Shown: positions 20,401 through 32,974, counted from the stretch's first letter. The stretch: DNA of 64,000 bases from Diabrotica undecimpunctata (GCF_040954645.1 NC_092805.1:15526741-15590740); one strand, 5' to 3'. Numbers and translations: made by a program. The notes: generated by a model not told the origin, from the sequence alone.

Positions 20401-21705
20401 AAATGAACACTGGGAACAGTTTACAAAAAGGATGGAAAGCGACTTCTACGGTACACAAAAACAAATATGGAGATGCATAAGAAACCAACGGAAAGAAATG
20501 GCCGAATTGAAGGAATACAATAACATACCAGCAAACGAATGGGAAAGATACCTGACGGAACTGTTTAAAGCAAAGGAAAATAATAATCAACACAATAACT
20601 TACCTGAATTAAGACACGAAATAGAAATCATTTTTCAGAAAGTAGAAATAGCCATAAATTCACTCAAAAATAGAAAGTCACCAGGACCAGACGGAATAAC
20701 CAACGAGCTTCTAAAACAGGGAGGAGAAAGTATAACCCTAGAGATGACAAAACTTATACAAAAACTTAATATTGCACTGCAAGATACCAGACGCATGAAG
20801 AAACAGCATAATGATACCAATGTTCAAAAAAGAAGATAAAGAAGACCCCAACAATTATAGAGGTATAAATTTACCGAACACCGCACTTAAGCTTAACACA
20901 AAAGCCCTAACCAACAAAATTAATAAACTAACAAAGTTTAGTTGAAAAATCACAGAAAATCGCCATCGAGTACAATAAACCAGCATATCTATGTTTTATA
21001 GACCTCACAAAGGCTTTCGATCGCATCCAAGTTAAAGACGTCTTACACCTACTGTATAAAAGAAATATAGCAATCAATATTATACAAACCATCGAAAACA
21101 TCTACTTCCATACTCGAATACAGTCAAAGGTAAATGGAAAACTAACACAGTGTATACCAGTACAAACCGGAGTTAGGCAGGGTCACTCGTTAAGCCCACT
21201 TCTCTTTAATATAATAATGGACAAAATAATACAAGCAGTACGTAAAGGTCATGGCTACAGAATGGGGTACAAAGAAATCCAAATATTATGTGATGCAGAC
21301 GACGCCGCATTAATGGCCGAAACAAAAGACGAACTCCAAAGATTAACACACATCTTCAATACAACAGCCAAGAAATACAATATGATAATATCAGCAGAAA
21401 AAACTAAATGTATGACTACTATTAAATAACCATGTAAAATCGAAATTAACGGGAAGATAATAAAGCAGGAAGCAAGGTTTAGATATCTCAGAATAGATAT
21501 AAGTAGTTACGGAAGGTTGAAGAAGAAGTTATGGCAATAAAGCTTAAAAGCAAGTAAACCGGCGGGATCTCTTAACGACACAATCTGGAAGAACAAACAC
21601 CTAAGACAAGACACAAAAACAAGAATCTATAAAGCAGCCATTAGAGCTATATTAACATACACGGCGGAGGCAAGACCTTACACATCTAAAACGAGACGAT
21701 TTTAA
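20401..21705 (+). pseudogene. RTE reverse transcriptase with mutated YADD box
   Basis: The frame 20432-20839 has NRKSPGPDGITNELLKQGG of the RT fingers. A short gap near 20840-20990 is frameshifted. The palm then reads FIDLTKAFDRIQVKDVLHLL, TGVRQGHSLSPLLFNIIMDK and ILCDADDAALMAE. The last is the YADD catalytic box with Tyr replaced by Asp at 21292-21294. Downstream comes KTKCMTTIK, a stop, and a degraded thumb to IYKAAIRAILTY. The enzyme would be inactive. Confidence 0.85.
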
Positions 21706-21709
21706 CAAG

Positions 21710-21905
21710 GCTTGTCTTCTATCAATTCCCTTGCGTCCTACGCTTCTACTCAGCATAATTAGTCGAAGAGTATTATAGTGTTTTCGGATTGAGCGGATCA
21801 ATCAGCTGACGAGTAGCTTCTTTTCTATTAAGAACTGTTTCATTTATCTGCTTAGTAGTCCACGAAATTTTTAGTGCTCGTCTATACAACAAAGTTTTAA
21901 AATCC
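21710..21905 (-). pseudogene. Short RTE C-terminal fragment
   Basis: A minus-strand frame reads LEDFKTLLYRRALKISWTT followed by a few residues resembling the VTNxEVLRR segment, then decays. It is likely a fragment of another RTE copy left between two larger ones. The match is weak. Confidence 0.4.
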
Positions 21906-21909
21906 TCTA

Positions 21910-23925
21910 AGCGGTTCTTCTTCTTAGGGTGCCTGTCCGTTCCGAATATTGGAGATCAGCATAGCTATCCTAACTTTACTTGCAGCTATTCGGAATAGTC
22001 CGGTTGTAGACGTATTGAACTACTTCCTTAGGTTTTAAAGCCAAGATATTCTTCTTCTTCCTGGTCCTCTCCATACAAATACCTTGCCGCGAAGAATAAG
22101 TTGCAATAAGCCATATCTGTATTTATTTCTTATAACATGGCTTAGATATTCTAAATTGCGCTCTTTCAATATGTTAGTGATCTCGCATTCCTTGCCCATT
22201 CTACGCAGGACCTCAATATTAGTTACACGATCCACCCATAAAATTTGTAAGATGCGCCTGTAACACCACATTTTGAAGGCCCGGAGCTTTCCTAAAGAAG
22301 TTTTTGAGAGCATCCATGCCTCTACTCCGTAGAATAACGTAGAAAATACATAGCATCTGACGATAGAGATTTTGGTACTAAGTGGTAAATCGTGACTTCT
22401 GAAGAGATACTTCATCTTTACGAATGGTGATGTTGCTTTCGTTATGCGTGGTTTTATTTCAGTAGAGTGGCCCCATTGACTGTTTATGTTAGTACCAAGA
22501 TATGTGTTGCTGTTTACCCTGTCAATTGGCTGTTGGTTTAACAAAAGATGTGTATTTAATATTTCGCGCCTACTAACTACCATGTACTTTGTTTTGTTCG
22601 TATTGAGATCCAGCCCATATTCTCAACTTATATCTGATATGCGCGACATTATTGCTTGTAAACCATCCAGGCCATCTGCAAAATCTACTGCGTAGTCAGC
22701 ATATCTAATGTTGTTTAGACGCACTCCGTTAACTACGACGTCTTTTTGTAGTTGTCCCAGTGCTTGCTCGAAGATACGCTCCGGGTAAATGTTAAATAGC
22801 ACTGAAAACAGAATACATCCTTGTCTCAATTCTCTATCTACGGAAATTGTCTCTGTCAACTGGTCATCTACTTTAATGTTGGCAGTTTGGTTGTAATATA
22901 AAGTATATATAATTCGCAAGTTTCTACTATCCAAGAAAGCTTCTTTCAAGATGGATATAAGAATGTCATGTTTAACTCTATCAAATTGTAGCCGATAATA
23001 ATAATTTTGTAGTCGATAAAACAAATATAATACATCACAGTTGACATCTCTGCACCTCTGTATAAGCACTTGTATAGCGAATAGAGCTTCTCGGGTGCCT
23101 AAGGTATCGCGGAATCAAAATTGTATCCATGACACTTGTTCTTCACATTTTTTATATATTCTGTTATGTATCACTTTTAAGAACGTTTTAAGTAAGTGGC
23201 TCATTAGGCTAATTATTCTGTAGTCTTCGCGTGTTTTCCATTTAATTTTTGTGGTGTAGTTACGAAGGTCGACTTTAACCAGCTTTGGGGAATATCTCCA
23301 GTTATATATATTTTGTTAAATATAATCGTTATCCATTTTATTCCTTGTTCGTCCATAAGTTTCAGGAATTCTGTATAAAATTTGTCAGTCCCTACAGCTT
23401 TATCATCTTTAATTTTTCTAATAGCTGCCGTGACTTCTTCAATGGTAATCGGGAGTCCTGTTTGGCATTCTATGTGTTCAAAGGCAATCTGCCTTTCATC
23501 TGCAAATGTTACTTCCACATATTTCTTCCAAGTGTCTAGTCTCTCCTCCACACTTAGTATTGTGTTCCCTTGGTTTTTTGCCAAACATCCAAGTGTTCTA
23601 GGCTTGTATAAGTCTGCAGCTTCCTTAACTTTTTTGTGCATATTGAATGAATCGTCTTACTGTTGTAATAGCTCTATTTCTGCACATTGTTCTCTCAGCT
23701 CTATGTTCTTAGCCATTCTGATTACTGTTTTGACCTCTATGTCTATTCTTTTGTATAATGTCTTGTACTGATCTTTGACCTTTCGCCTCTCTTTCATCAT
23801 ATCTAGAATCTCATTTGTCATCCACGATTTTTTCTTAATTTTTGGTTGTTTGAGGAATTTTTCTTGTATGTATTGTGAAACTCTATGCAATTTTTTAAGC
23901 TCCTGGTCTATTATATCCGTTTAAA
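21910..23925 (-). mobile_element. RTE-clade LINE, opposite strand, RT to 3' tail
   Basis: Running from 23925 down to a (TTC)n tail at about 21908, this copy carries an RT N-terminal linker (MKERRKVKDQYKTLYKR), fingers (KDDKAVGTDKFYTEFLKLMD near 23395), a degraded palm with FNIYPERIFEQALGQ and NNIRYADYAVDFAD (YADD changed to YADY), a thumb YLGTNINSQWG, and the C-terminal signature WCYRRILQILWVD and GPGRRRISWL. Frames at 23657-23890, 23213-23641, 22623-23069 and 22035-22583 are separated by shifts and stops. It faces the long plus-strand copy, so the two could anneal if transcribed. Confidence 0.85.
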
Positions 23926-23934
23926 TGACGGTAT

Positions 23935-24245
23935 TCAAATTGATATGTATATACTGTTTGCAAAAAATTGCACGAGCTATCTCAATTCTACGTTTGATCT
24001 CTTTATCTGGATTAAATTTTTTAGTAATATAACAACCTAGATAATACAATTCAATACTTTTTTATCGGTTGTCCTTTTATTTGTAAGTAAATGTGTTAAT
24101 GGACTTAAAAATACATTGGAATCCATTTAAATTAATGCATCAATATAACTGTGTCATCTGCGTATCTAATGGTATTTATCAGTTTTCCATTAATGTTTAC
24201 ACCATATTCCAAGTTGTGCACAGCATTTTTAAATTTTTATATTTC
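23935..24245 (-). pseudogene. RTE reverse transcriptase palm fragment
   Basis: On the minus strand from 24240 the sequence reads VNINGKLINTIRYADDTVIL, an intact YADD box, then a decayed stretch and LYYLGCYITKKFNPDKEIKR. The frame is open only in parts. It sits just upstream of, and in the same orientation as, the preceding copy but repeats the palm, so it is a separate insertion. Confidence 0.7.
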
Positions 24246-25413
24246 AACTAATTTTTGCTATTTTAATAAACGTTTTAAATCATCGAGTAGATCATTTTAA
24301 ATTTCAGGTGGGAAAATATTTTCTCACCAGATCATTTATTCGTAAGCCTATCTTTTATATTCTGACTTACAGTTAGATCCGACAGCACTTACTGTAATAC
24401 CGTAATAAAAACCTTTCTAAAAATACCTGTGACTCAAATAATATTCTGTTTTAATTCCTTAGAAGTTTTACTAAAGATGTATCTAAATATTTATGTTGCT
24501 TATGTTATTTATGTATGTGTTTTTTAGACTCCTCTATATAAAACAGCCGTTAGATATAAAATATTTTTTGATCTAGTTTCATCTTTTACTAAACAGTATG
24601 TAATTAAAGTTCCTGTTGTTTTTTGGAGGTCCCTATCCAGGGTAATATATTTTTATATTTTTATCTTTATGTCTTTATATTTTTATCTTTTGCTTTTCTT
24701 CGCCAATTTTGAGTTTTATTTTTGTATTTTCTTATTTAGTTAGGGTATTTGGTATATTCCATGGTTGGTCCAAACGTAATTCCAACGTTTATTCTGCTGT
24801 AATCTACGGTACATTCTAATGTCACATTAAGTATAATCGTAAGAATGATCTTAAGTATAATCCAAAGCCAACCTTAAGTTGGTCTACGGTCAATCTACGT
24901 GTGGTCCCAGTTAAACCCAGGTAATGCCCTGATTGGCTATCGAGTTTCCTTCCAGTTGAGTATGGAATCCCTAGTATATGCAGGAATTCGCGTTTTACAG
25001 CTCAATCTGAGGTAATATCAGTATTAACTCCTGTTTTTCGCTGAGCTATGTTGTTTTTTAAGAAAGTTACAAATAGAACGAGAGACTGGATATAGACATT
25101 GTTTGTTTAATTGCCGTCTTATATGTGGTAATATTGATATCATGTGGAGACAACTCTAGTACCGTCATTCATTTTTAACATGTTTAACCATCAGAATGGA
25201 TTAACGAATTAGTAATTTTTTTTATTCTTGTTTGCCTATATATACTTTAATAATATGTATATGTGATATTTTTTAATATAGTTTGATTTAGGAATTTTAC
25301 CATATTTTATATAATGATCTTTACTTTTTTCTTCGTTTAGTAAATATCTCATTTCTGTTTTTTAAGATTCAAATATTGAAAAATAGTGGCGCCTTCCCTG
25401 TTTCCTTTTTGTT

Positions 25414-25497
<84 letters not shown>

Positions 25498-27330
25498 CTT
25501 GTATTACCCACCTCTATGAACGACCCTGCACATAATCTACCAGTACTGAGCAACGGAGCTTTCGTACCATAGTGTACCGGCATACTAATATTAATTCTTC
25601 GTAATTTAGATTATTAATTAAAAAAAACTACAGTACAGGCCCATTACAAATATTTGGTGTACGCTGTTTGCGTATTATGTTATCTAGTTTCCTTCTAAAA
25701 TCTGGTTGTATATTTTGCTTGATTTTTTATTTACAGAAAATTATAATTAAAGTAATATCGCATGATTATTTTATTTATTTTTTACTAAAGTTTGTTAAAT
25801 TGCTGTTCATAATAACTTTAATCTCCAACTTTTTTTAATCTGTTCGGGAGAAAATACCATTGACCCACTTTCAAGTAATTCATTACGTTTAATTGAACGA
25901 AGGAAGAGAAGAAGATTCAAATTTAGTCCCAACTCAACCGAATTACACATTTCATTTAGAAAGAACGACTCTCTGGTATTTACTTATTGGATTCCCTTCT
26001 CCTTCTACGTCTTGCCATTCCCCGCTAACGCCCACTCAACAAAATCCAATATACCTTATCTTGTGAAATATAGAGCAATAATAAATATTTCCGAGTTTAA
26101 ATATTGGTTTTTATATGTGCGAAATGTGTTTTTTAGTTATAATATAACTTAACAGATACTCTTATGTGCATATTATTCGTAATATATAAATCACACATAA
26201 CGTTTCGGCAGGATATCCATGCCTTTTTCAAGAAATATTATTGACTAAAAAATACTTTATTAAAAAACATAATATTATTTAAAAATAATCTTTGACTTAA
26301 AAAGCATCCAAAAGTTCATTGCAAATAAGTTCACAGTTGAACTTCTCATTAAAATAATGGTATAAACATAGGACAGACCAGAAAGTCATTACATGTAAAA
26401 TGTATTTCAATTTAATATGGTGTTTCTTGATGTGTGGTTTATCACTCAAACATTTGTTTAAATTTTTGATCTTTTTTATCATTTATTGCAATACAACTTT
26501 TTTTTATTTCTATAGACTCTGGGAGCTATGTTTGTTTTCACGACTATCGACGTATGTTAAATTTGTTAACGAGTGAATTAAAGAACCCTAGTACCAATAT
26601 CATATGGCAATCCTGCATCTAAAGAAGGGAATCTTCTAATCCGCAAAAGGAGAAAAATGAAAAGACAAAGATGGTAAAGAAAAATTTAATACGGAAACGG
26701 AAAATAGGGGGAAAATATGCGTTCCCAACATACTGGGCGCTTATACATTTCGTGTTTTCAGTATTGCATGGAAGCTGCTGTAAAAAATAGGCTCTGTATC
26801 GGCGATGGAGGTGAAACTTCATAACCAAATACTTTACCATACCCGCCAAGATATCCGCCAAATTATTGTTGGGCCCATGGGTAAATGAAAAACGAATGAA
26901 CACGTGAGTGAATGGACAAAGCCACATGTACATACATATTTCAAGTTAAGGAGGGAGCTGCACGAGGATAGACTAGGGTGGTACTAGAATCCCAACCCCA
27001 GAGGGTCTTAACCATTCATTTCTTGAATAAAATCACAGTTTTATCCATTAATGAAAACACTTAGTGTATAAAAACCCAGTATTTCAGTGATGCATACTTT
27101 ACCCCTATTTTCCGTTTACATTTCAAATTTTTCTTTACCATTTTTCTCCTTTTTTTTTCTTCTTCTGCAGATTAGAACTTTCCTTTCTTTAATTGCATGA
27201 TCTTCACGTGATACTGGCACTAGAGTGATTTAGTCTCCTTGCGGCAGGTAGGACAAATTGTTTAAAATATATCCCTCTTCTCGATACAAGAAAGGCACAT
27301 TCATACACAACATATGTTTTTCACGTTTTC
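24246..27330. other. AT-rich spacer containing a (TA)n tract
   Basis: About 3 kb shows no supported gene. Small frames at 26297-26482 and 26619-26933 have no familiar motif. A word pair GCAGGATATC...CTTTTTCAAG near 26208-26232 beside CATAACGTTTCGGC looks like insect Penelope-like termini, which is only a recollection. Confidence 0.45.
25416..25493. repeat. (TA)n microsatellite
   Basis: An uninterrupted alternating TA run of about 38 units. Such tracts are polymorphic and can extrude cruciforms. Confidence 0.95.
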
Positions 27331-27490
27331 AGTATTCTCCCAGTTAACTGCAAACATGCATTTTCAATAATAAGACCCTGACAAAATTGGATAAGGTTAT
27401 CAATTTTTTTTAACAACTTCTTTGATCTGGACTATATCCTCAATACGACTTTTTCCCACTTTGGTATTGAGATCCCCCACCGTAATACTA
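27330..27490 (-). pseudogene. RTE endonuclease fragment
   Basis: The minus strand reads ITVGDLNTKVGKSRIEDIVQ, which carries the GDxNxKVG endonuclease box, and continues after a frameshift with a short LIxFCQ-like run. It is about 50 residues of an RTE AP-endonuclease and has no neighbours in the same element. Confidence 0.6.
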
Positions 27491-27799
27491 AAGACATTAC
27501 TATAACAGGAACGAAATAAATGAAAATAAGGACAACTAATGTGAATGCTGGACACCATACTATTATAAACACAAAATAAGCTTAAGATAAAGATAAATGA
27601 AAAGAAATACTGGATATTAGTGACTGTCGATATAAACAAACAACCAGTTTATTAGGGCTGCTGTCAGAAGGTTGCAGGATGTTAAAGGAACACTCTTTTG
27701 ACTTTTTGTCTAGCTTCCGGAATTGTGTTATTCCTTTTTCAAGACGCTGTAATATAGATAAAAAGAATATGTAAATAACAATTCGTAAATAACAAAATA

Positions 27800-28352
27800 T
27801 AACAATTCGTTAGTGCAACTTACTAGTTGTTGAAGAAGTGTGATTCTTTTAGCAAAGCACCAAAATCCAGCTACAAACGAAGTTGTAAAGAAAAGACAAA
27901 AAGACGCTACGCTGAATGAGGTTTCATGTCCACAAATGGTAGTGGAAAATTTTTTTATGAACTCAATCGTAAATCACGTAAGTAGGGGCATAGAATATTT
28001 TTTAATTTTGTGGATGGTTGCATCGTAAACGCATTCATTCTATTTTAACTTAGAAGCCAATCCAAAAGTATGTATTTGAAAGAATTCCGGCTCTCCGTGA
28101 TTAGAGGCCTTATTTGAGCTCCAGAACAATTAAAAAGGGGAACACCATCAGCATAAAAACAAATGAGTAAATTCAAAAAGCATATTCCCTTGGAACTGCG
28201 CTATTCAAAGTCTTCTCATATACCCCAAAGAACGACTTCTTTGAGATGTGCCAAATGCAGCAGAACACAGTGCAAATGTTTATCTTGCAATATCGGACTT
28301 TGTCTCAAACACGACAAAAATTTTTTTGCAACGTTCCATGTAAAACAATAGG
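27800..28352 (+). pseudogene. piggyBac transposase C-terminal remnant (PGBD4-like)
   Basis: Two frames match the end of piggyBac transposases. At 27840-28027 they give VVKKRQKDATLNEVSCPQMV, the block that normally precedes the third catalytic Asp, and at 28163-28351 the Cys-rich C-terminal zinc finger RCAKCSRTQCKCLSCNIGLC. The GVDxxD segment between them is degraded. No TIR or TTAA pair was found. It is a separate copy from the three piggyBac elements further along. Confidence 0.78.
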
Positions 28353-28603
28353 AAGAAAGGAGTGATACCTGGTTTTTATTGCTCATTTAATTTTTTGTTA
28401 CGCTATGTTCCTGCTGGTATCTTGAGAATACCACATCCTGCAGGATATACTTCAGGATCAGTATTGTTTATTTTGACTGAATTTGTTTTAAGAATATACT
28501 AAAATAAATAAACTTCCCAAAAATCATGTTTTTTTTTAATTTAATACAAATCGGGCTTCAAAGGGAAAAAAGCGTTAGAAGGTAAAATCAACACACTTAT
28601 CAA

Positions 28604-30222
28604 TAAAGCTCGGATTTATAGGCAACAAGAATTGAAGAAAAAGGCGCCTATATAGGCAAAGATTTTTATTAAAAAAGGAGGAATATTAACATTTAGGCAA
28701 AATATAGGCAATAAAGGAATATAACTTATTATTTATTGTACAAAGTGAATTAACGTAATATTAACTTAAGGCAGGTATATTTACACATCATAATCATAAC
28801 ATTAGTATGAATAAACTAGTAACTAAATAACTGTAAATTAATAATTAAACATTGTAACCACTTAAAATTTTATCATTAATAGAAACAACTAAATGTTTTT
28901 CAATATTTTCGGTCTTAAAACTATGTCTTCGATCACTTAAAATTAATTTGTACATTGAAAACGAACGTTCGACATCGACAGATGTAATTGGAAAATATTT
29001 CAGAGCGGATAATAAATCTGGCATAATTTGAAATTCCTCGAAAAATGTCCCATTCAAAACTTTAGCAACATTCGATAAAAACGAAAAACCTTCATTCTTG
29101 TCGAAAACATATTTAATTTTTTTTTAATTAATTGACCGTTACTTCCAGGTGCCGATTTAATTTTCTTCATTAAATTATCTATTAATTTTACCGACTCACA
29201 TAAATTTATCTCTTGTTTTTCTAATAAGGTAATTGTGGTAACTATTAATTTATAATTGTCATTGATATAAGCGAGTTCCTGTTTCAATTTGGGATTTTTT
29301 AATATTTTTTTTGCTTCTCGAATGGCTTTGGAAATATCAGCATCAAATTCTGACATAACTAATTCTATTTCATTGCAGTGTTCACAGTAAAAAAAACTGC
29401 TTCGGGCCAGGTTCCCCACGTTGTAATTACTGGTTTAGGTGGCAAAGGGACACCGGGAAGTCTTTCTTTATATATTTGCACCCTCAACGGAGCCTTTACA
29501 AAAACTTTTTTCATAAAATTTATAAAATTATTTACCAACGGAAACAGATTTCTTATTCCTACAGCAATTCTATTTACTCCGTGGGCTACACAAGTGCAAT
29601 GAATTAAATTAGGATAAAAAATCTTTAAATTAACAGCAGCTTTTAACATTATGCCGCAGCATCTGAAAGCGTTAAATCTATTTTATTCACTGGTATAGCG
29701 TTGGGTAAAAAGAGGTTTGTTAAACTATCTTGTATAAATCGACTTATTGTTAAATTGTTTGTTTTTTCAAATTCTTTAACGGCAACTAAATAAGGTTTTC
29801 TCTCAAAGTTTTCGTTCAAATTTCCAATCAATAAATTAGCTATATACTTGCCGCATACATCTGTCGTTTCATCCACGATAATATACAAAAAAATTGCCCT
29901 CTAACTTCTGCTTAATTTTTGAAATATATTTTACATAACATTTTTCCACAGTATGTTTTCTCAATATACTCTCGTCCGGTAAGCATTTATTAAGATAATT
30001 TTCGAAAAAGCATTTAAAACTGGGGTTATTAACTTTATATAGAGGAATGTTGGATGCAATCATCATCTGGCATAAATCAAATTTAAATGCGTCTTCCTCC
30101 TTTTTTTTGAACTGCTTAAACTATCCCGCAGAGATATTTGGGCTAACTAAGAGGAATTTATTTTTTCCAAATTACGTTTATGAAGTGACAAAAAAGGCAT
30201 TTTGCCTATAATCCGAGCTTTA
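28604..30222 (-). mobile_element. hAT transposon with exact ends, internally deleted (1,619 bp)
   Basis: The ends TAAAGCTCGGAT...TATAGGCAA are inverted copies differing by one inserted base. The 8-bp duplication CTTATCAA is perfect at 28596-28603 and 30223-30230. The transposase remnant lies on the minus strand, but the N-terminal zinc finger and intron are gone. It is a deletion derivative related to, but with different termini from, the hAT at 4280-7170. Confidence 0.93.
28845..30190 (-). pseudogene. hAT transposase remnant
   Basis: From the N-terminal side the minus strand gives ASNIPLYKVNNPSFKCFFEN, then IIVDETTDVCGKYIANLLIG, where the homologous position of the other hAT has a stop. Next come CTCVAHGVNRIAVGIRNLFP and PVITTWGTWPEA, and lastly SVDVERSFSMYK of the hATC domain at 28845-29057. 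Four or five frameshifts separate the frames (about 29870, 29648, 29400 and 29055). The first about 60 residues with the BED-like finger are missing. Identity to the first hAT is roughly 55-60% over the core by eye. Confidence 0.85.
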
Positions 30223-30230
30223 CTTATCAA

Positions 30231-31212
30231 TAAATCACTCCAACTGCCAGCATATACAGTATACGGAAAAGTAACAACAACCATCCTTATTATTGTCATT
30301 AACCGTTGTAGATGTTCCTGGAATCAAATGTAAAAATAAAAATCTCTTAGTATCAATACAAACATATGTATTTCTTTTGTTTCAACGTTTACAAAAAAGA
30401 TCTCATCGTTCTTCCATAGAGATTTTCAATCATTGTCAACCTATAATTGATCGTTTTCGTTATTGTGTTAGGAAATATATCGAAAAGCGGAAAATAATTG
30501 TCAGTGCAGTGATTTATAGAATGTATTAATATAGTTGTCAATAAAGGTCGTTAATCAGATATTTTCTAATGTTATACATTTTACTAATAGCGCGGGTGAG
30601 ACAACGCGGCGAGAAAGTCTGCAAATATGTAGATAAAGTCGTTTTTACTAGCGTGCCTGTGGTCGATAAACAAAGACAATATTATAAATAAATTTGATAT
30701 AAATAAAATATGAAAGTAACAACAAGAAAAGTACCATAAATTCCGAAAGACGGTAAATGGTGTTTGTTAAAAAGGTTACTGGGTAAGAAATGCATAGACT
30801 ATTTATGTATAATGTTTGCATATTGGAAGAGGTTATCAAAAAGTTAGCTGATATAGTCCTTAAATTAATTCCAAAATATCAACAAGAGGAGAAAACTAAA
30901 AATTTAACACCAGAATAGTACAAGCCAGAAAATACAAAGATATCTTCTAAATTATTTTTGTCGAATAAAATTATAACAAGAAGAAAAGCTTAATACTTTT
31001 AAAACTCTGGTAAAATGTTGCTATTATACAGTTGTGAAATGTGACGAATAATAAAGCCTCCGAACGCATCCGGACTTCGGCTCGGACCGTCTTTTGGACG
31101 GGTACTCCGAACATCAGTCATTTCGACAACCAGACTCGAAAATATTTAACCAATTTAACCGGTGCAACCTTCACCCCTTCCACTATAAAGCAAAGAGAGG
31201 ATTTGCCACGGC
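30231..31212. other. Spacer without recognised gene
   Basis: Short frames at 30293-30529 and 30648-30839 show no motif I know. A moderately GC-rich patch at 31040-31140 (repeated CCGGAC/CGGACC words) precedes the next element. Confidence 0.4.
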
Positions 31213-31683
31213 TATAGTTTATTTCACGAAAAATGGTTAAGTGCTTAATGATTGCAATAAAACCCGACCGCAAGTACCCCAGCTTAGTCAACATTAGTTG
31301 AGCAGGTAAGTATTCAGGTAAAATTGAAGCTACTGTGGAGTGTCGTTATCTTGTTTGTATAATAAATTCCTGGTAATATAAAAATGATTAAAAAATCGTA
31401 TAAAATTATAAAAACGATTAGAATACATTTTATTTCATAAAGCTGTAAACATTTTAACAGTGAGTTTCACTATCAATGGTTGATCTTTTAATGACCACAA
31501 CAAATTTGTTGATCGTTAAGTATTTCCTGGAATAATTTTACAGGTTCCCTCTATTTTGTATAATTTGTAAAAGTATATAAAACCGATGAGAAATTTTTAA
31601 ATATACATTTTGTTTCATTTAGTTGAAAGTGTTACAAGTGTTACCAGTGTTATACCTATTTATACCTATAAAACAGCATTATA

Positions 31684-32974
31684 TGGCGTCCGTGGAAAAA
31701 CATTGATGGTGATTCTTCCAGTGTTTCAGCAAAGAAAAAGCATTTATCTGCTGACGCTAGAGAAATCGTAAAAACAATATATAGTTCTTTACTTACAAGA
31801 GGACTTACTGCTAATACTGCTGCCAGTGAAATATCTGATTTAACGAAAATACCTCTAACCACAGTGAAAAGAATTACATCAAATCCCATTAAGTTAAGAA
31901 GGAAGCGTAAGGATGCCGGTTCTACCAAATGTATTGACGAAAGTGATAAGGACTTAATAAGACGAAAAATTTACACAATGTACGAAGAGCAACGGATACC
32001 TAACTTAGATGCGTTAAAACAACGGCTTACTAATGATGATACACAAATAAACTGTAGCCGCAAATGAAGCCCATTTTAGACAAAATCTTTGGAGGATTTT
32101 GTCTAAAATGGGCTTCAGATATCGTACAATTGACAAAAGGCAAGTGCTTATGGAGTCCCATCGTTTACAAAAGTGGCGTACTGAATATATAACTTCCATA
32201 AGAAAGTACCGTACAGAAGATCCACCAATAATTTATCTGGACGAGACATGGTTTGACACTCATGAAACACCATCCAAAGGATGGTCCGATTCTTCCAACA
32301 GGTGTCAAACAAAAGCTCCATCAAACAAAGGGAAAAGAATAACAATTTTACATGAAGGATCAGAAAATGGTTGGGTCCCAAATGCCTTATGGCTTTCTGC
32401 AAAGAACATTAAAGACTCCTGCGTGGACTACCATGAGGATACAACGGCAAAGCTTTGTATCAATTGTTTTAAGAATTGTCTCATACCTAACCTTCCTCAA
32501 AATAGTGTGATAGTAATGGACAATGCAAGTTACCACAGTCGTCAATTACATAAGTCTCCAAGTGCAAATAACACGAAAATTGAAATTCAAAACTACCTAT
32601 CAAAAATGAACTGTTAGAAGTGTTCTTCTAGAAAATCATTTTCTATTAAAAAAGTATATGTTTGTGACGCATGGGCCGAGGACATAGGATATACAGTGTT
32701 ACGGCTTCCGCCCTACTATTGTTTATTTAATCCCATAGAGCATATGTGGCACCAACTAAAGTCAAATGTTAGGTCACAAAATGTTTCTCCGACTTTAAGT
32801 GGTAGTGTAGTCGAATTAATAAGGAAATGTGTTGATGATATCTCCCCAGAAAGTTGGAAAAATTCAGTACGCCATGTAATGAATGTAGAAAATTCATATG
32901 TTACTTTGAATCACATAATTAAACCAATTGTTATTAATCTTGAAGAGGATTTCGCGACAGTGAAACAGAATTAG
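31684..32974 (+). pseudogene. DD82E-like IS630-Tc1-mariner transposase
   Basis: The N-terminal part (31700-32067) has LTTVKRITSN helix-turn-helix-like residues and a basic run. It is cut by a stop just before a perfect hairpin at 32065-32117. The catalytic domain runs in one frame from 32085: FWRILSKMGFRYRTID, YLDETWFDTHETP (first Asp), VIVMDNASYHSR (second Asp, codon 32519-32521), a stop at 32618-32620, then LRLPPYYCLFNPIEHMWHQL with the Glu at 32738-32740. Here 72 residues separate Asp and Glu, against 81 in the copy at 2763. A deletion of about 10 residues beside the stop explains the difference. The C-terminus ends at 32974. Inactive, but nearly complete. Confidence 0.85.
32065..32117. 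repeat. 23-bp perfect inverted repeat inside the transposase
   Basis: The 23 bases at 32065-32087 are perfectly complementary to 32095-32117, around a 7-nt loop TTTGGAG. The right arm is true coding sequence, conserved as protein in the other copy; the left arm fits nothing and introduces the stop. This is the mark of a local template-switch mutation. Confidence 0.92.

Larger units (their letters stand above)
18770..21705 (+). mobile_element. RTE-clade LINE, long copy (endonuclease to RT)
   Basis: A long copy starts with a non-coding leader at about 18770-18960 and continues through AP-endonuclease and reverse transcriptase coding remnants to about 21705, where it stops before the tail. Another RTE fragment (19948-20387) is inserted in the linker between the domains. 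Coding frames are broken near 19030, 19480, 19905, 20840 and 21430. The endonuclease belongs to the group often annotated in insects as craniofacial development protein 2-like. Confidence 0.85.

Noticed and set aside
22623..23223. Plus-strand frames opposite the RTE copy
   Set aside because: Antisense shadows of the reverse transcriptase.
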